The notes under the pieces were generated by a model. That model saw only the letters and a program-made list of their open reading frames with translations. It was not told the origin of the DNA and made no database searches. Shown piece by piece: positions 19,151 to 31,600 of a stretch of 55,895 bases of DNA (positions are counted from its first letter, which is position 1; each line of letters opens with the position of its first letter). The position numbers and the translations under genes are program-made. The stretch comes from Symbiodinium natans. Its lineage: Eukaryota > Sar > Dinophyceae > Suessiales > Symbiodiniaceae. The stretch covers positions 1 through 55,895 of the forward strand of contig CAJNDS010000876.1 in the NCBI GenBank assembly GCA_905221605.1, written 5' to 3'.

Positions 19151-19557
19151 GAGGGAGATCTTACTTAGTGTGAGAAATCTCGTGGACAAGAGTGAGTTTT
19201 CAGTCTTTGGTGTTCTCGAGTTCTCCTTAGGCTGCACGGAGCCAATGTAAACGCTGCTTATGCGAAGTAGCTGGCGCGAGAGGGCTCTGAGATGCCTTCC
19301 AGCTTGTGAGCGCCAAGCTGGAAGATTCCGGAAGCTGCATGATGTGCACGTGTTGTGCACGTGCTGAGCACGTGCTGCAATGATTGCCGGGACTTGGCCA
19401 TTGCAGGACACCGTCTCGAACTTCGTGCGTGCCACTCTCGCGGATGTCAGCGTGGGTTTGTGGACTCGAGCATTGAAGCGTGCAGCTCCGAATCAGAAGC
19501 CTGGCGGCAAAAACGGTCCACCAGCGAGACCTGAGCATGCTGCTGCAAATTACAATC

Positions 19558-19559
19558 TG

Positions 19560-19604
<45 letters not shown>
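19558..19604. repeat. TC dinucleotide microsatellite
   Basis: About 20 TC units with few interruptions. A TG run lies at 19892-19913 and a CA run at 20741-20756. Confidence 0.95.
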
Positions 19605-22600
19605 CTTTGAGTCCTGCCTTTGATATTGCAATCTTTCGTGTCCCAATTGGTCTTGAGGCCCTTTTCAGTTTAATTGTGGAACTCTTCTTTGAACTGACTA
19701 GATTCTCTGCATCATCTGGTCACCATAGAACTCGTTGTTGCCATTGTCGCTTACGCGTGGAGTTGCCGTCGGTCCCCGACCATTGGATGTACTGTAAGGA
19801 CCGCTAAGCAAGCCTTCGACATCGCCGTCAAGCCCGTGGCGAAGGCAACTTGACAATACATGGTCTCAAGAATGTGTGCTCGTGCTCTTTGGTGTGTGTG
19901 TGTGTGTGTGTGACAACCCTTGTTCCAAAAGGAGTGATGTATGTTTTTGCATTGCCAGTGGCATGATTGTCGAGCCAAATCATGATGTTGCGTGTTTAAG
20001 TGCGCGCGGCCATTGCGTCCTTTGCGAGGCACAGCTGCTTTGCGCTGCTTGCAAGGCTCCGAGTTCTGTCGACTTCCCCTCTTGAGCACGACGTAAGGGC
20101 TCATGGTGTGCCCGGTAGTGTCACTGCGTGGGCTTGTGCTCGAAACCACGAGTGTCTGTGGGAGTTGTGACTTTTCCAATGTGGGAGTCCAGTTGTGCCT
20201 CTGAAGCTCTTGTTTGCTTGCTCCGGTTTCTAGCAGCGGCCATGCACTTCCACACCGCGAGTCTTGCAGACCCGATTGCGCGGCATGTGCTCCCCATTTA
20301 GGATTCTGATTTGGGTTTGAAGCCGAGAGCTTTGGGTTTCTTCTTTGATCAGGGCTGTAGCATTCTCAGGTTGGGGGCGTTAAAGGCTTTGGGGTGTTGA
20401 GGGGTTTCAGGGGGTCTAAGGGGGTCTCGGGAAAGTGCAGCAGGTGCTGCCAAGAAGCCGTTGAAAGTAGGATGGTGCTTCGACAGATGGGATTGCACAA
20501 GTCAGTGGTTCGCGGTGCCTTTCGAAGATGCAGGCCTTCCCCACAATGCGGCAGGCAACACTGCTACTTGATGCAAGGAGCATAACTTTGGCTGTGTCCT
20601 TTTTTGCCGGCAGTCCTTCAAGAGCAACACGAGCAGCGTGTGATGGGTGGGTGACGTGAGGCAGAACCTGGGCATTGACCGCTTGCCGCCGACGATAAGA
20701 GTCACTGACAGTTTGTTGAATGGGAAAGAGGCCGGAACAACACACACACACACACATGGAGATTGGGGCTTTCTTGACATATGTGGACTGCTGGTGCATT
20801 CCTCGCCATGGCTGCGAGGTAGACGAGTAGAGGCTCTTGGCATCTTAGAGCTCCGCACTGCAGGCGCTTCCAGCGGCCCAGGAGGCACTTCAGGCTGCAC
20901 AGCGGCCACGGCAGCGTCGGGGTCCCAGCCGGATTCCGCCGGAATCCCCCGGTTGTTGTCATGTTTGTCTCGCTCTTTCTTTGCTGTTCCTTGAGACTTT
21001 CTTTCCTTCAAGTGTCTGCCAAGGCGATGACCACAGCACCTTGGAAGTACCACTGTCTGTTTTGTTTGCCGAACGTGTGCTGGACACAGCGTTGAGACTC
21101 CTTGAGTTGTGTGTAGCTTTCTCCCTGCAAGCAGCTTGAACGACTTGTCTTGACAGACATTGCTTCGAATGCCAATGACGTGCGCGATGTTGGATTGTTG
21201 GACATGCTGTTACAGCAGAGGCTCCGAATTCCTCCGCTGAGCGGCTTGAGCTGCCCGCGGACGTCTACGCAGGGTCCGAAGATGTGCGAAGTGAGCGAGG
21301 GCATGCGGAACAGGTCCCGTCCAAGTCCAAGTTTCCCAGAGCAGGGCCAAGGCGGCCAAGATGGGGGAAACAGCTTTGGCCAACAAGTTGTACTTGTTGG
21401 CCCCACGCCCCACGTTTCAGTGTGCCTCGGCGTGAGCCACAAAAAGGTTGGCAAAGCAACTGCCCACAGTGGAGGTGTGGCTTGGGGAATGTGAGCATTG
21501 TCTCATGAAGGTTTCGAGCTTGTTCAATGCCGAGGACAAGATGCAGATTAGTGAGGAGGGTCTTCGATGAGCTGTAGCGATGCGTGACTTGAGGTTGAAA
21601 GCGCCATATTCGCACCATGTTGAGGTGTAGCTGTTGTGGATCCATACTGCAGCTTCTTGCGCTGAAGTGACCACTATCCGAAGCTGAGATAAGAGAGAGG
21701 GGAGCAAAGACCCAACGCTACACTGAGCACAAGAACAGGACGAAGCAGCGGTGATCTGCTCGCAAAGAGAGGCGTGCGGCTGCGGTCTTTTGTCCATTGC
21801 GCAGCATGTCGATCCTCCATAAACCATCTAATCTAAACCAAGGATTCTCTCTTGCTGGCTTAGAATTTTTAAATGCGTGGCTCATCTTGCCGCACACATT
21901 GTCGAATTTCACACTTTGCTTCCTGCTCGCCTGGTCGAGATCCCGCCGTCAGGACCCTGCTACGCCTCTGGAGCATGGCACTTCGGCTTGGAAGGTTGCA
22001 CGTGATTCTCATGGCCGCAGAGCTGGCTGAAGGCGCTGCGGGAAGTTCAGGGAAGTCCAGGAAGTCATGGGAAGGGGTGGTGTCTTGACTCCAAGCTGCG
22101 CATTTCCATCTGCATGTGCTGTGCTCTTCTTGCCGTCCCCCTAAGTCCCTAAGCGACCCGATGTGATTTTAAGGCCCCGGGAGTAGAATTCGCCTTCCGA
22201 ATTCTCGCGGCCCTGTGCGACGAAACATCGGGAGCGGTCCGCACTTGTGGCGCATGCACAACAAAGCTGTATGGTGGATTGAATTGAGGGCCGCTGTTGC
22301 TGCCCCCGGAATTAAGGCAGCTAAAAGGCAAAACCCTTGCAACGCCGGGGTGAAAGCGTTGAAAGCCAAATTCTTTTTGAAAGCAGACAACAGCTGGACC
22401 TCGGCTACAGGGGGGGAAGGGGAAGCTGGGTCTACCAGGGACCTAGCATCGCGGAGCTCCACAAAACCCAACAAACAGAACAGTGTCAGGTCAACAAAAT
22501 AGCAGAGCAGGGAGCCCAAACTCTTTCAATTCGCCAGGTGCAGATGGTGGGCCTCCTGGCTCAGCCTGAGTGCACCTCTCAAGTCGCAGAGGCAATTCCA

Positions 22601-22605
22601 CAGAC
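19605..22605. other. Upstream of the KH gene, no gene recognised
   Basis: Several medium frames on both strands (for example minus 20502-21053 and minus 21008-21454) overlap each other in different frames and lack motifs. Two dinucleotide repeats are present. Confidence 0.4.
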
Positions 22606-22707
22606 ATGGCAGTGGTATGCAGTGGTTCACAGCTGCTTCAGATTCATCAGGGGGCAAAAATCCAGTTCTTGCTGTCACATCTTCGCAACCTCCCACAGCC
22701 ATCTCAG

Positions 22708-24330
22708 ATGAACATAGGTGTCGGAGTGCCCTGCAGTGCGGACAGCACTTTAAGCACCCCGCGAGTGGAACCTATGGAAGTGCTGACCTGCGTGAAGAAT
22801 ACCTTCGTCGAACTTGCAGACACAGAGAGTCCAAAGTTCGAACATCGAAGGACCAGATCATTCGGATGCCAGCGTGATCTGCAGTTTCACCGTCTCCAGA
22901 ATGCCAGCAATCACATTTCAAATGCTACGCTTGATGACATCGGCTTGCATGATACGGCAGCGCCTGCCAAGAAGAAGAATTCAGAGAGCCTTATTCAATC
23001 AATGCTGAAGCCCGGAACCGGGACAACAGCAGTGGCTCAACTCGCTGCCTCATTGCCGAAAGGATACTCTCTCACGCTCACTCACCATGGTGAGCAAGCC
23101 CCTGCCAGCTCACATGCTGCTAAGATGGAAGGCTCCAAGACCACCAATCATCAACCGACTGAGAAGAGCGCCAGCGCTCACCTACAAGGACCAGACCAAG
23201 GACAGCCTTTGCAGACGGGGCAGCTTTATGCTGCCGCTGGTAGCTACTCCCTCCAGGCACCGACACGGGTCCAGAACCCTATGTGGTCACCAGCACCTGA
23301 GAGTGTGCTGTCTTCGTCTCCAGCAACTTCCTGGCAAACTACTCATTGGCAGGCCCCCCATGTGCCTCCTCCCTATGGAGTGCAAGGAGCACAGTGGAGT
23401 CATAACAGTCAGAGCATGATGGCAGCCCCGGTTCTGCAGCCAGCGTATGGCCCTCCAATCAACAGCGCGGTGGCCGCGGCGGCTGGTGTTGCGTCAATCG
23501 CGATGGCCTTCAGAAGGAACTGTGCATGGCCTCCGACTTGCACAACTTATGCTTCGGGGGCTTATCTTGCTGAGCAACCTCAACCTTGTCCTCAAGCTTC
23601 GCCTCACTCTTCCGAAGCTTTGTGGAATCCTTTTGCTTCGCTTGCTTCGCAAGGGTGGTGGAGTGCCCAGGTGCAGGCAGGGTCAGATCTCTGCACGTCT
23701 CCTGAGTCCTCTACCACTGCTGCTTCTATCGTGCAGCCTGCGCATGATGCTTATGACCATCCGGAAGAGGAGCCCTCTCCTGAAGAGGAGCCTGAGCTGG
23801 CCAAGCCATCACAGCCGGAGCAGCAAGTGAGGACCACCAGCACAAAGATGACAAAGGCCCGGAAGAACCGCGCGCAGCGGCCAGCTTTGCGGGCACCATC
23901 TCGCCGGTGGTGCTGCTTCAAGATCAAGATGCAGTTTGACAGAAGTTTCCATCCAGTTCGCATGATCATCGGCAAGAAAGGTGACAACACGCGGCGCATC
24001 GCGATGCAGACGGGAGCCAAGGTCAGGATTCGAGGACGTGGTTCAGGCCATATTGAGCCTGCCACAGGCGAGGAGGCCCCCACTCCGTTGATGATGGTTG
24101 TGTCGGCAGACTTTGACAACACCGAAGGCTACTTCGTGGCTTTGGACATGAGCCTCCAACTTTTGCAAGAAGTCGAGAGTGCCTACAAAGCCCACTGTGC
24201 CGCAACAGGCGCCAAAGCGGCTTTCCCAGCTGTTGTCATCGGCAGCATGTGTGACTTTACGACAGCTCAGCTGGATGGTTCTGACTGCTCACCATCCACG
24301 CGGCCGGGCCCTTACGAGTGCTCTTTCTAG
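22708..24330 (+). CDS. KH-domain RNA-binding protein, 540 residues, single exon
   Basis: The longest uninterrupted frame in the window. I chose the ATG at 22708 because it directly follows a pyrimidine-rich stretch ending CATCTCAG, a good cis or trans splice acceptor; an in-frame ATG at 22606 is the alternative. The N-terminus carries VKNTFVE (about residues 29-35) and RRTRSF (about 47-52), a pair common near the start of dinoflagellate proteins. The middle is Gln/Pro/Ser-rich and probably disordered, with an acidic patch (PEEEPSPEEEPE) and then a basic patch. A type I KH domain spans about residues 404-500, with the GxxG loop in RMIIGKKGDNTRRIA and then KVRIRGRGSGH, closest to STAR/SF1-type or KHDC4-like KH. 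Likely binds single-stranded RNA. Confidence 0.85.
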   Translation: MNIGVGVPCSADSTLSTPRVEPMEVLTCVKNTFVELADTESPKFEHRRTRSFGCQRDLQFHRLQNASNHISNATLDDIGLHDTAAPAKKKNSESLIQSMLKPGTGTTAVAQLAASLPKGYSLTLTHHGEQAPASSHAAKMEGSKTTNHQPTEKSASAHLQGPDQGQPLQTGQLYAAAGSYSLQAPTRVQNPMWSPAPESVLSSSPATSWQTTHWQAPHVPPPYGVQGAQWSHNSQSMMAAPVLQPAYGPPINSAVAAAAGVASIAMAFRRNCAWPPTCTTYASGAYLAEQPQPCPQASPHSSEALWNPFASLASQGWWSAQVQAGSDLCTSPESSTTAASIVQPAHDAYDHPEEEPSPEEEPELAKPSQPEQQVRTTSTKMTKARKNRAQRPALRAPSRRWCCFKIKMQFDRSFHPVRMIIGKKGDNTRRIAMQTGAKVRIRGRGSGHIEPATGEEAPTPLMMVVSADFDNTEGYFVALDMSLQLLQEVESAYKAHCAATGAKAAFPAVVIGSMCDFTTAQLDGSDCSPSTRPGPYECSF

Positions 24331-25946
24331 GGTCCCAGAGGGTCCTTGCCAACCATGATTGTTCGGTCACGGTGCACAGCGACCCGACTTTGCACTGTGG
24401 ACTGAGGCCCCCCTGCTTTGCAAGCATGAAGCAGTACCTCTGAGATCCTTTGAGGCCTGGGGCCTGGCCCGCGCACGGAATTTCCACGAGCACGTTTTGC
24501 ATTCGTCATGGTCGAGACCCTGCGACTTTTTCCCATGTGATTCAAGATTTACTCACGTGCCTGTATGATCCTAGAAATCCTGAGTCCTGAGTATCCCAAA
24601 AAGTCATGTTCGTAGATTTCTCTAACTTGCATCTCAGCCACAGTCCGCCTCATAACGCTAAACGCAGGGTAAGACTGAGTCTGTTCAAGGTGACAGATTT
24701 CCTGCGCTGCTGGCTACCACAGTAATTTTCTGTGATGTTGAGGTCTTTAAGTTCTTGAATTTCAATCGTGCTTCATTAGCAAACAATCCACAGCAGGCTG
24801 CGCAGCTGTAGAAAGCTTGTGCTAGCAGGGCCCGAGAAGCTTGTGCGACTTTGGGCCCATAGCTGGTCCGACTGTACCCTTGCCACGTCAGACTCTTTTC
24901 GCAAAGTTCAGTTTATTCTCAAGGTTTGACAAGCTGGTTACCGTTGTCTTCGAGGAGCCTGGCAAAGCTGACCACCTGAGTTGCATGCCGAGAAAAGAGT
25001 GCGACTTGGGTCTCGAGTTGGAGGCAAGCACAGGGACTGGCAACCAAGAGGCCAAGCGGACAGCTCAAGTCATGAGAGGGCCCCGCGGCGCAGGAGTTCT
25101 CCGCACCGTCCCGAGGGGACGAGGCCGCATCGCAGCGGTGCGCAGCTGTGAGAACCTGCTCTCGCACCATGCCAGACCCGAGTTTGCTTGCTGAAAAAAT
25201 GCGCTCGTAGGTCCAGAAAGCCAGTGGCTCATCGACACGCTTCCGAACGGCGAGCCGTATCTTGCACCCATCGTGCTAACCCCAGCGCAGGAATCGAATT
25301 GGCCTTCTGATTGAACGGCCGCCTTTTTCGTGTTTGCGTATTCAAAGTTTGTGTTTTCAAGTTCTCGCAGGGTTTGTGCAGCGTAGTGGAAATCTTGCGC
25401 ATCTCACTGAGTCGTTAGGCCGTGCCCTTGCGTAAATTAGTTCTGTACGCTGTATCAACAAAACATTGGAGCGTTGCCAGTCTAGCTAGTCTAGATGAGC
25501 TTGGTGACATTCGTGCTTGTCCTTGAGCGCAGAAAGTCCATCGCATGGCTGAACAGTGGTTCAGCAGTTAACGAAGATGCTGTGCCTGGCATCTCAGGTC
25601 TGAGCACGCTGTCGCGGATGTGGTGCTTGCAGCACCGGTGCTGGCACATGTGTGCAGCCTTTTACTTACTTGCTTCGTCAGAGTGAGACAAGAGAGCCAG
25701 TGGTCGGAGTGTGCAATCTGCTAGCGCGGCTAACGCAGGTGACAGCTCGAAAGGCGACCACCAGGCTTTGGCAGCTGAGACGCTGCCTTCAGAAGCTTCC
25801 GAAGTGACCCCCCCCATGGCTTGCAAGGCAGCGCGCACGCTCGAGAAGCTCGCAGCCCAAAAGAGTCAAACGAGCAAACTCTGGAAATCACAGCTATCTC
25901 AATTGCTTCTGTCTTGCCATGCAGGGCAACCTGCATGTACTGGTTG
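24331..25946. other. Downstream of the KH gene, no gene recognised
   Basis: A 117-codon + frame at 24841-25194 overlaps minus frames and has no motif. Nothing else stands out. Confidence 0.4.
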
Positions 25947-26190
25947 TAATTGTAAACGCTTGCGCGCACCGCCTCGGCAGCCGGGCCAGCGCCAGGACAC
26001 GAAAGGAGGAAAGAGGGTTCTGCTAAAGAAGGAGGTTGGGGGGTTGTAGCAAGGTTAAAGGGGTCAGGTGTTTGCTGGGCAGAGGGGGTGGGGGCGTTTT
26101 TGCATGGGGGGAAGGGTTGGGTGAGGGGGAAGGAGGCCCGATCCGGGTCTGCTTGTTCCAGATGCTTCTCGGCAGGAAGCCGAGGCGAAT
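25947..26190. repeat. Dispersed repeat family R2, copy A
   Basis: Starts TAATTGTAAACGCTTGCGCG and ends AAGCCGAGGCGAAT; copy B is at 45108-45458. Conserved segments flank a variable G-rich core. Minus-strand frames stay open in both copies and share the peptide words GPAAEA and RASVYN, so the element may once have coded on the minus strand. Confidence 0.85.
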
Positions 26191-28275
26191 TAGCACCGAC
26201 ATGCTCTCGGACAGCTTTGTCTGCCGTCAACTCTCTGACAGCTTCCTACCTGTCCGATTGCCGAAGCCACTTCTGGCTTGCAGTTAAGCATCACACAGCA
26301 TCAGTGCCAACTCAGACAGACTCGGCAAGTGTCAAGAAGCTGAGCCAAGTATACCCCCATGAAGCACCAGACTGCTTGAGCTCAGGGGCAGAAACTACCC
26401 TTGCAAAGCTTTCGTCACTCCGTCGCCCGGGAGTCATTCGCAAGTAGAACCCGCAGCTCGTGACCGAGCCCTGACAGGCGTTGGCACAGCTCGAGTGTGA
26501 GCCGAGCGCACGTTCAAGTGTGTGAACTGCTGAGAATGGTGCAACGCAGGCTACCATGGAGCTCCTCGCCGCAGGAGTTGGAGGCCTTATGCCGGTTTTA
26601 CTGCTCAAAGGAAAGCTGCACCAGCAACAAGCTGAAACGAGCTGGGGCGAGTAGCCGAGATGTAAGAATTTTCCGAAAAAGCCGAAGTCGCCAGAATCAC
26701 CAGGGTTGCAGTGCACACACTTCGCCAGCTGGCCTCCTGAGCTACAATCGGAAGAACTTCATGTTCGATAGGGTTGTGGGCTGAGCTGATGCTTTGTAGG
26801 GGCAACGACAGCTATTGGAGTGATAGCCGTGTCTGCCATGCGACAGTGGGCCTAGGAACAATATCGAGAACGTGCCTACTTCAGCCAAGAGATGAAGGTA
26901 TCGAAGTACGAACTCTACCGGGAGGAGCCACTTTCTCTGGGATTCCTGCGTTGCTACAAGTGTTCGCTGCATATCTGGGCCGAAGACCAGACTGTATGCC
27001 ACCAAAGGACATCAAGGACATGACGGAACTCACTGTGTCCAAGATGGACGTGCCTTCCTGAGACGGCTTTGCGGCTTTCCAAACTGGTTGGCCTCCAGAA
27101 GTCGTCCGAACTACAGAAGCCCTAAGAACTCTGAGCGGCTCCTAGCGCATCTTGCAGAAGTGGGAGTGCTGTCTCAGGGATCACGGACCCTTCGGCTTCA
27201 ACTCGTGAGGCAGAAACCGTACACCATCAGTGGATTTGTGGATCTCTGAGGTATACATGGTGATCAACGTCTTGCAGCTTCTGCATCCTGCCCAGATTGT
27301 AACTAAAGCCCAAACGGTCCTTCGCTTTGCTTTGCTCTAGGAGCGTTGACTGAGGTTTTGCGTGATGCTCTTCACGGAAGGCATGCCCAAGCCTGGAAAG
27401 ACTCCATTGTGGCTGCATTGGCCGCTTACTGAGGTGGTCGTGTCATGTCGTGCCTACTTCTAGTCACCATAGATCGCCATAGCCAAGGATTCTGGCTGCA
27501 AGCAGTGCCTCTGGTGTCCTCTACTTTGTGCTGAGCAAGGGCCTGTGCGTTGGTGTGTGAGTCCTCTGGCCTCTGACTGACAGAGCCGAATCGAGCACCC
27601 AGGCATTTGGCTGGGCATGCATGCTTCGATTGCGGCGCATTCCTTTGGAGTACCTTGGCCGCGGTGACATTTAGGTCCCAGATCGCGACAAATTGATCCA
27701 TTCCAGATGACGGGGGCTTTCGCCCTGGGTAAGGGGCGGCCAAACGGGTTATGTAACCGTGGCACGCAAGCCGCGGGTGGAACAGGGATGAAAAGGGCGG
27801 ATTTTCTCCGTCTTGAAGCATGGGTGCCTTGTGGATATCTCGAGGCCTCCGGACCTCCAGAGGTTGCCAGTATAGGGCAGCGTTCCTTTACGGGCGAATT
27901 GCAATTAGGAAAAAAGGGGGTCGACAGTAAAGTTGCACAGTCTCGTGACTCAAGCTCAGGTCAGGCTGCTGACCCAGTTTGTGCTGCCCTCAGCGCAGGC
28001 GGAGGATTTGTTGCGCACATCCCAGGCATCGCAGACCCATGAAGATCGCCCCAACGACTGCTGAGCACATCATGACACACATCGTAGCTGTTGCGAAGTG
28101 AGCTATTGCTGCTATAGCTGTGTCACAAAATGCAACCTGCAGTTTGTCAGAAGCCGGGCGCCTAGAACAGCAGGTGACTACAATCAGCCATCATAGCAAC
28201 ACGGCACAAACTCAGGCGGCTGAAGCCCGCAAACTTCAACTAGCATTGCAAAGGTTTCAGTAATTCTTGACTCTG
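26191..28275. other. Possible coding remnants, unrecognised
   Basis: At about 26877-27060 a + frame reads IPALLQVFAAYLGRRPDCMP before a stop, and a second frame continues to about 27250. The pattern suggests a decayed or spliced gene. I cannot name a family. Confidence 0.25.
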
Positions 28276-28278
28276 CAA

Positions 28279-28312
28279 GGGTTTAGGGTTTAGGGTTTAG
28301 GGCTTAGGGGCT
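28279..28312. repeat. Short TTTAGGG array
   Basis: Four to five telomere-type units ending about 37 nt upstream of the possible exon at 28350. A second short cluster lies at 28446-28468, just after that exon. Confidence 0.85.
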
Positions 28313-28349
28313 CTGACATCCTGTGACATCCAAAACACAATCCTTGCAG

Positions 28350-28412
28350 ACCAAGGTGCGTCTCCCTGTGCCCAACACGCAGCAGATTCACCGCGCGGCA
28401 GCCAAGGCCAAG
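28350..28412 (+). CDS. Possible 21-codon exon flanked by telomere-like repeats
   Basis: Acceptor CCTTGCAG, body KVRLPVPNTQQIHRAAAKAK in phase 0, donor AAG followed by GTGGGC. Both splice sites are good and the peptide looks coding, but no family is recognised and no neighbouring exon was found. Confidence 0.35.
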
Positions 28413-28699
28413 GTGGGCGCTGGGCTGAGTCTTTGCATGTCTCGGGGGTTTAGGGTTCAGGGTTTAGGGTGTATCGTTTGTATCCGTTTCAATATTGAGG
28501 CGGGACGTTGGGGTTTTGAAGAGCTTGGAGAGTATTTGACTGACACATGCACACGGACATTGGCCGAGTTGTACCGCACCTAAATAAGTACGTGAATGAA
28601 TCCATGGCTTGGTGTATTGGTGCATACCGAGAGTTTCCTTGCCACACTGTAGTGTTGCCTCGATTTTCCCGAACACTGCGCATGTTCGTTCAGCGGAGT

Positions 28700-29125
28700 T
28701 GCGTCCGTCTAAGAACCCAAAAGCAAAGCAATGGAGCCGAAGAGGCCGTCTTTGGGATTCTTGTTTCTCGAGTTTTTGTTTTGTTACCTTGGGTTTTTCT
28801 TGGTAAGATCAACAAAACAACGACTTTTTGGGTTGAGTCCCGCGGAGTCGAAAAAGCCCGCGTTTTTTTGTTTTGTGCCGAAAAACCCAGGCTTGTCTGG
28901 GATATTGTTGGTTTCTTCGTTCGCGCGGGACCCAAAAGCAAGATTTTATGATTTTTTGGGTTTTGCTCCAAAATACTGTGAAAAAACCAAGAACATGCAA
29001 CCAAATGGCCTTTGTTTGCTTTTGTATCCCCTTCGAATTTCCAGAGGTGAAAGGCGGATTGGGAAGCCAGCTTCGCATTCTCCCGATCCTTCCTTAAATC
29101 TAGTTACGAACGCGGCCCACATTGT
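28700..29125. other. T/G-rich stretch with long frames on both strands
   Basis: Repeated TTTTTGGGTTTT words and their complements keep frames open on both strands (28731-29156 plus, 28690-29004 minus). Composition explains the frames. No domain seen. Confidence 0.4.
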
Positions 29126-29129
29126 ATTT

Positions 29130-30200
29130 GTGTTAGGGTGTGGCCATGTAATGTAAAGTTTCAATCCGGTTTAATCATAAAGCAGGCTTAGGATAGGATG
29201 TCTTAGTGTGCGGCAGTTGAATTTCTAGTTAGATGTATTTATTCAGATGAAGATTTCTTAGGGTGTAGATGAGATTTCTTAGGGGAAATTTTCTTAGTTA
29301 AACTATGAATGAGGCTGAGAAGAAGCTGTCTCAGGGTGTGGCCTGTTACTAGAAAATTCTAATCGAATTGCTATGGTGTGGCCTTGTGATGTAAAGTTTA
29401 GTTAGGTTTAAATATGACTGGGGCTTAAAGAGGATGTCTTAGGGTGTGGGCGCTTAGAAAACAAGTCTGATCAATTTAATCTCTCACGAAACTCAGATGA
29501 GGATTTCTTCGGGTCTGCAAGTGTCATGTAAAGTACATTAAGCCTAAGGCCAGAGAAGAATTTCATAGGGTGTGGCCTTCCATATACAATTCTCATTTTT
29601 TGGAAAAGATGTCTCGGAGTGTGGCTGCTTATTGTAATTGTTTGAATTGGGTTCACTTTCCAAGCCCAGACTAGGATTTCTTCGGGTGTGGCACTGAAGA
29701 GGCACGAGAAAAGGATTTCATAGGGTGTGGCCTTTAAACAGGAAAAGCCAGGTGATTCTAATCAAGTGTCATTTCTAGGGAAACCCAGATGAGGAGTTCT
29801 TAGGCTGCGAGGCTTTTCATTGGGTGTGACTGTTGAATATACGCATCAAATGCAAATGTAAACGCGAACGATGCCCAGAAGAGCATTCAGTAACGTGCGA
29901 CCGTCGAGTTGGATTTCTAATTACGCTTCACTACAAATGAGGCCAGGGGATTTCGCAGAGGAGGATCTTGGGGTGTGGTCTTTTGATCTCAGTGTCTAAT
30001 TGCTGTAAGGCTGTAATAATATGAGTTTGAACCCAGAAGAGGGCATCTTAGAGTCTACTATATGATTTTGCGCAGACCGGGTGTGAACTTCTGATGTGAA
30101 ACTCCAGATAGAAGTATTTACGACAGGAGCCCAGATGAGGACTTCTTGGGGTGTGGTCTTGTGATTTCTAATTTCTAATATAAAGTTCGAGATCCAAATT
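29130..30200. repeat. Degenerate minisatellite with AGGGTGTGGCC core
   Basis: At least ten copies of a core like GAGGATTTCTTAGGGTGTGG occur, spaced irregularly at about 40-250 bp. Cores lie near 29140, 29334, 29374, 29443, 29570, 29619, 29683, 29725, 29974 and 30150. Several are followed by CTTGTGATGTAAAGTTT-like sequence. All are in the same orientation. Confidence 0.75.
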
Positions 30201-31600
30201 GCACTACGAACGAAACCCAAAATCCTAGAGGCCTCCACAGGAAGGTTTGGTGTGTTTGTACTCACAAGCAACGAACAAGGCCCAGGACCTCCCTCACAGA
30301 CCTACCGCGGTAGATCAAGCGCTATCCGGACACCCGCCGTCTAGTTGCTTTTCCCGTGAGGACTACGAAGCTCTCAGTTTGAGCGACATGCTCCGCATCC
30401 CTGTGCTACAGCAGCAGCTAAGGTGGGTCGTCTTTGAAGAGTTTCGAGTCACGCTGCTGTGCTTGCCATGTGTGCGCGAGGAACCTTAGTGCCACATTGG
30501 GCAATCTGTCGTTGCGGGCTCAGACGTTTGAAAAGCTCCATACGTAGGTGGGCTTGTGTTGAAAAAGGTCTTGTTCGTAGAACCACTTCAGGCAGCAAAC
30601 CACGGCGGAGGACACAACCGGCTTGGAAGACTCCTTTTTACCAGAGGCACGCCAAGATCGTGTGGACTCGCACATGAAGCACCTCAGCCCAAGAAACCTC
30701 GCAGGTGTATATGCCATCACTGGAGGAGACAGCGTCGCTAAAGCTGCGGACACAGATCGTCCTGGATCAATGAAACCAGCCCAGCGACATTGCGGCACGT
30801 TTGTTTTGTTTGCGTTTGAGTTTGGCAAAGCTCCCCGAGCAAAAGGCACATCCAGTTGTACAGAGACCTACAGGCGAATTGGCAGGCGTGAGGGTGGGTT
30901 TCTCCAAGGGGCAGAGAAAGAGAAGTGTGAGTGCTTCACCATGATGAAGTGGAAAGGCCTATGACGCCTATAGCCGAGTGCCGGTGTCCTCAGAGCACGC
31001 ATGCCTTGGGCAGGCTTGTTTACGATGCGTTTTGTTTTGCCGAAGCCCCTGTTCATTCCAAGGGAGGAACTTCCCGGAACTACTAGTCAAGAAACGTCAA
31101 GAACAGCCGAGAACATAACTCAGGGAGGAGGGGACATTGGACAAAAATGCTTCGTGGAATTGCAGAGCAGAGCAAGCAGCAGGCCACAACAGGAACCCCT
31201 CCCTCGCGTTCTATTTCAAGAAGGGACATGGACTGAATACGCGGTTGGCCAACTGGCGCAGGTGACCGGTCGAGAGGGAGACCCCCCCCGGTGGCCCTAT
31301 CTCAGCCTTCAGAAAGCCTTGGCTTCGCCTCATGAGTGGCCCTCAAGTACGAGTGGATTCTCAAGTGTTCTAGGATACATGTTGTGAGCATGGGAGGGCC
31401 CAACTCGGCGAATTGAAACGATAGAATCCGAAAGAAGTAGATGGCTGCACCCTAACGCGGAGCGAAGCCAAAGACGAAAGGAACCACATGTCCTTAGCTG
31501 AAACAGCGACCTTAGCTGATGCAGCGGGCAATTGAAACGATAGAATCCACCCTCCCTGCGACTCAATGCACAGGAGTGTTTCTGGACTGAGGGGAGCACT
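30201..31600. other. Unrecognised frames and a small repeat
   Basis: Plus frames at 30247-30489 and 30623-30964 look moderately coding-like but have no motif. AATTGAAACGATAGAATCC occurs twice, at 31413-31431 and 31532-31550. Confidence 0.3.

Noticed and set aside
18740-19250. Frames ending in poly-Glu or poly-Lys
   Set aside because: They run through the GAA microsatellite and start in a minisatellite. No domain.
28731-29156. 141-codon + frame and 104-codon minus frame
   Set aside because: Both follow from repeated TTTTTGGGTTTT words and have no domain.
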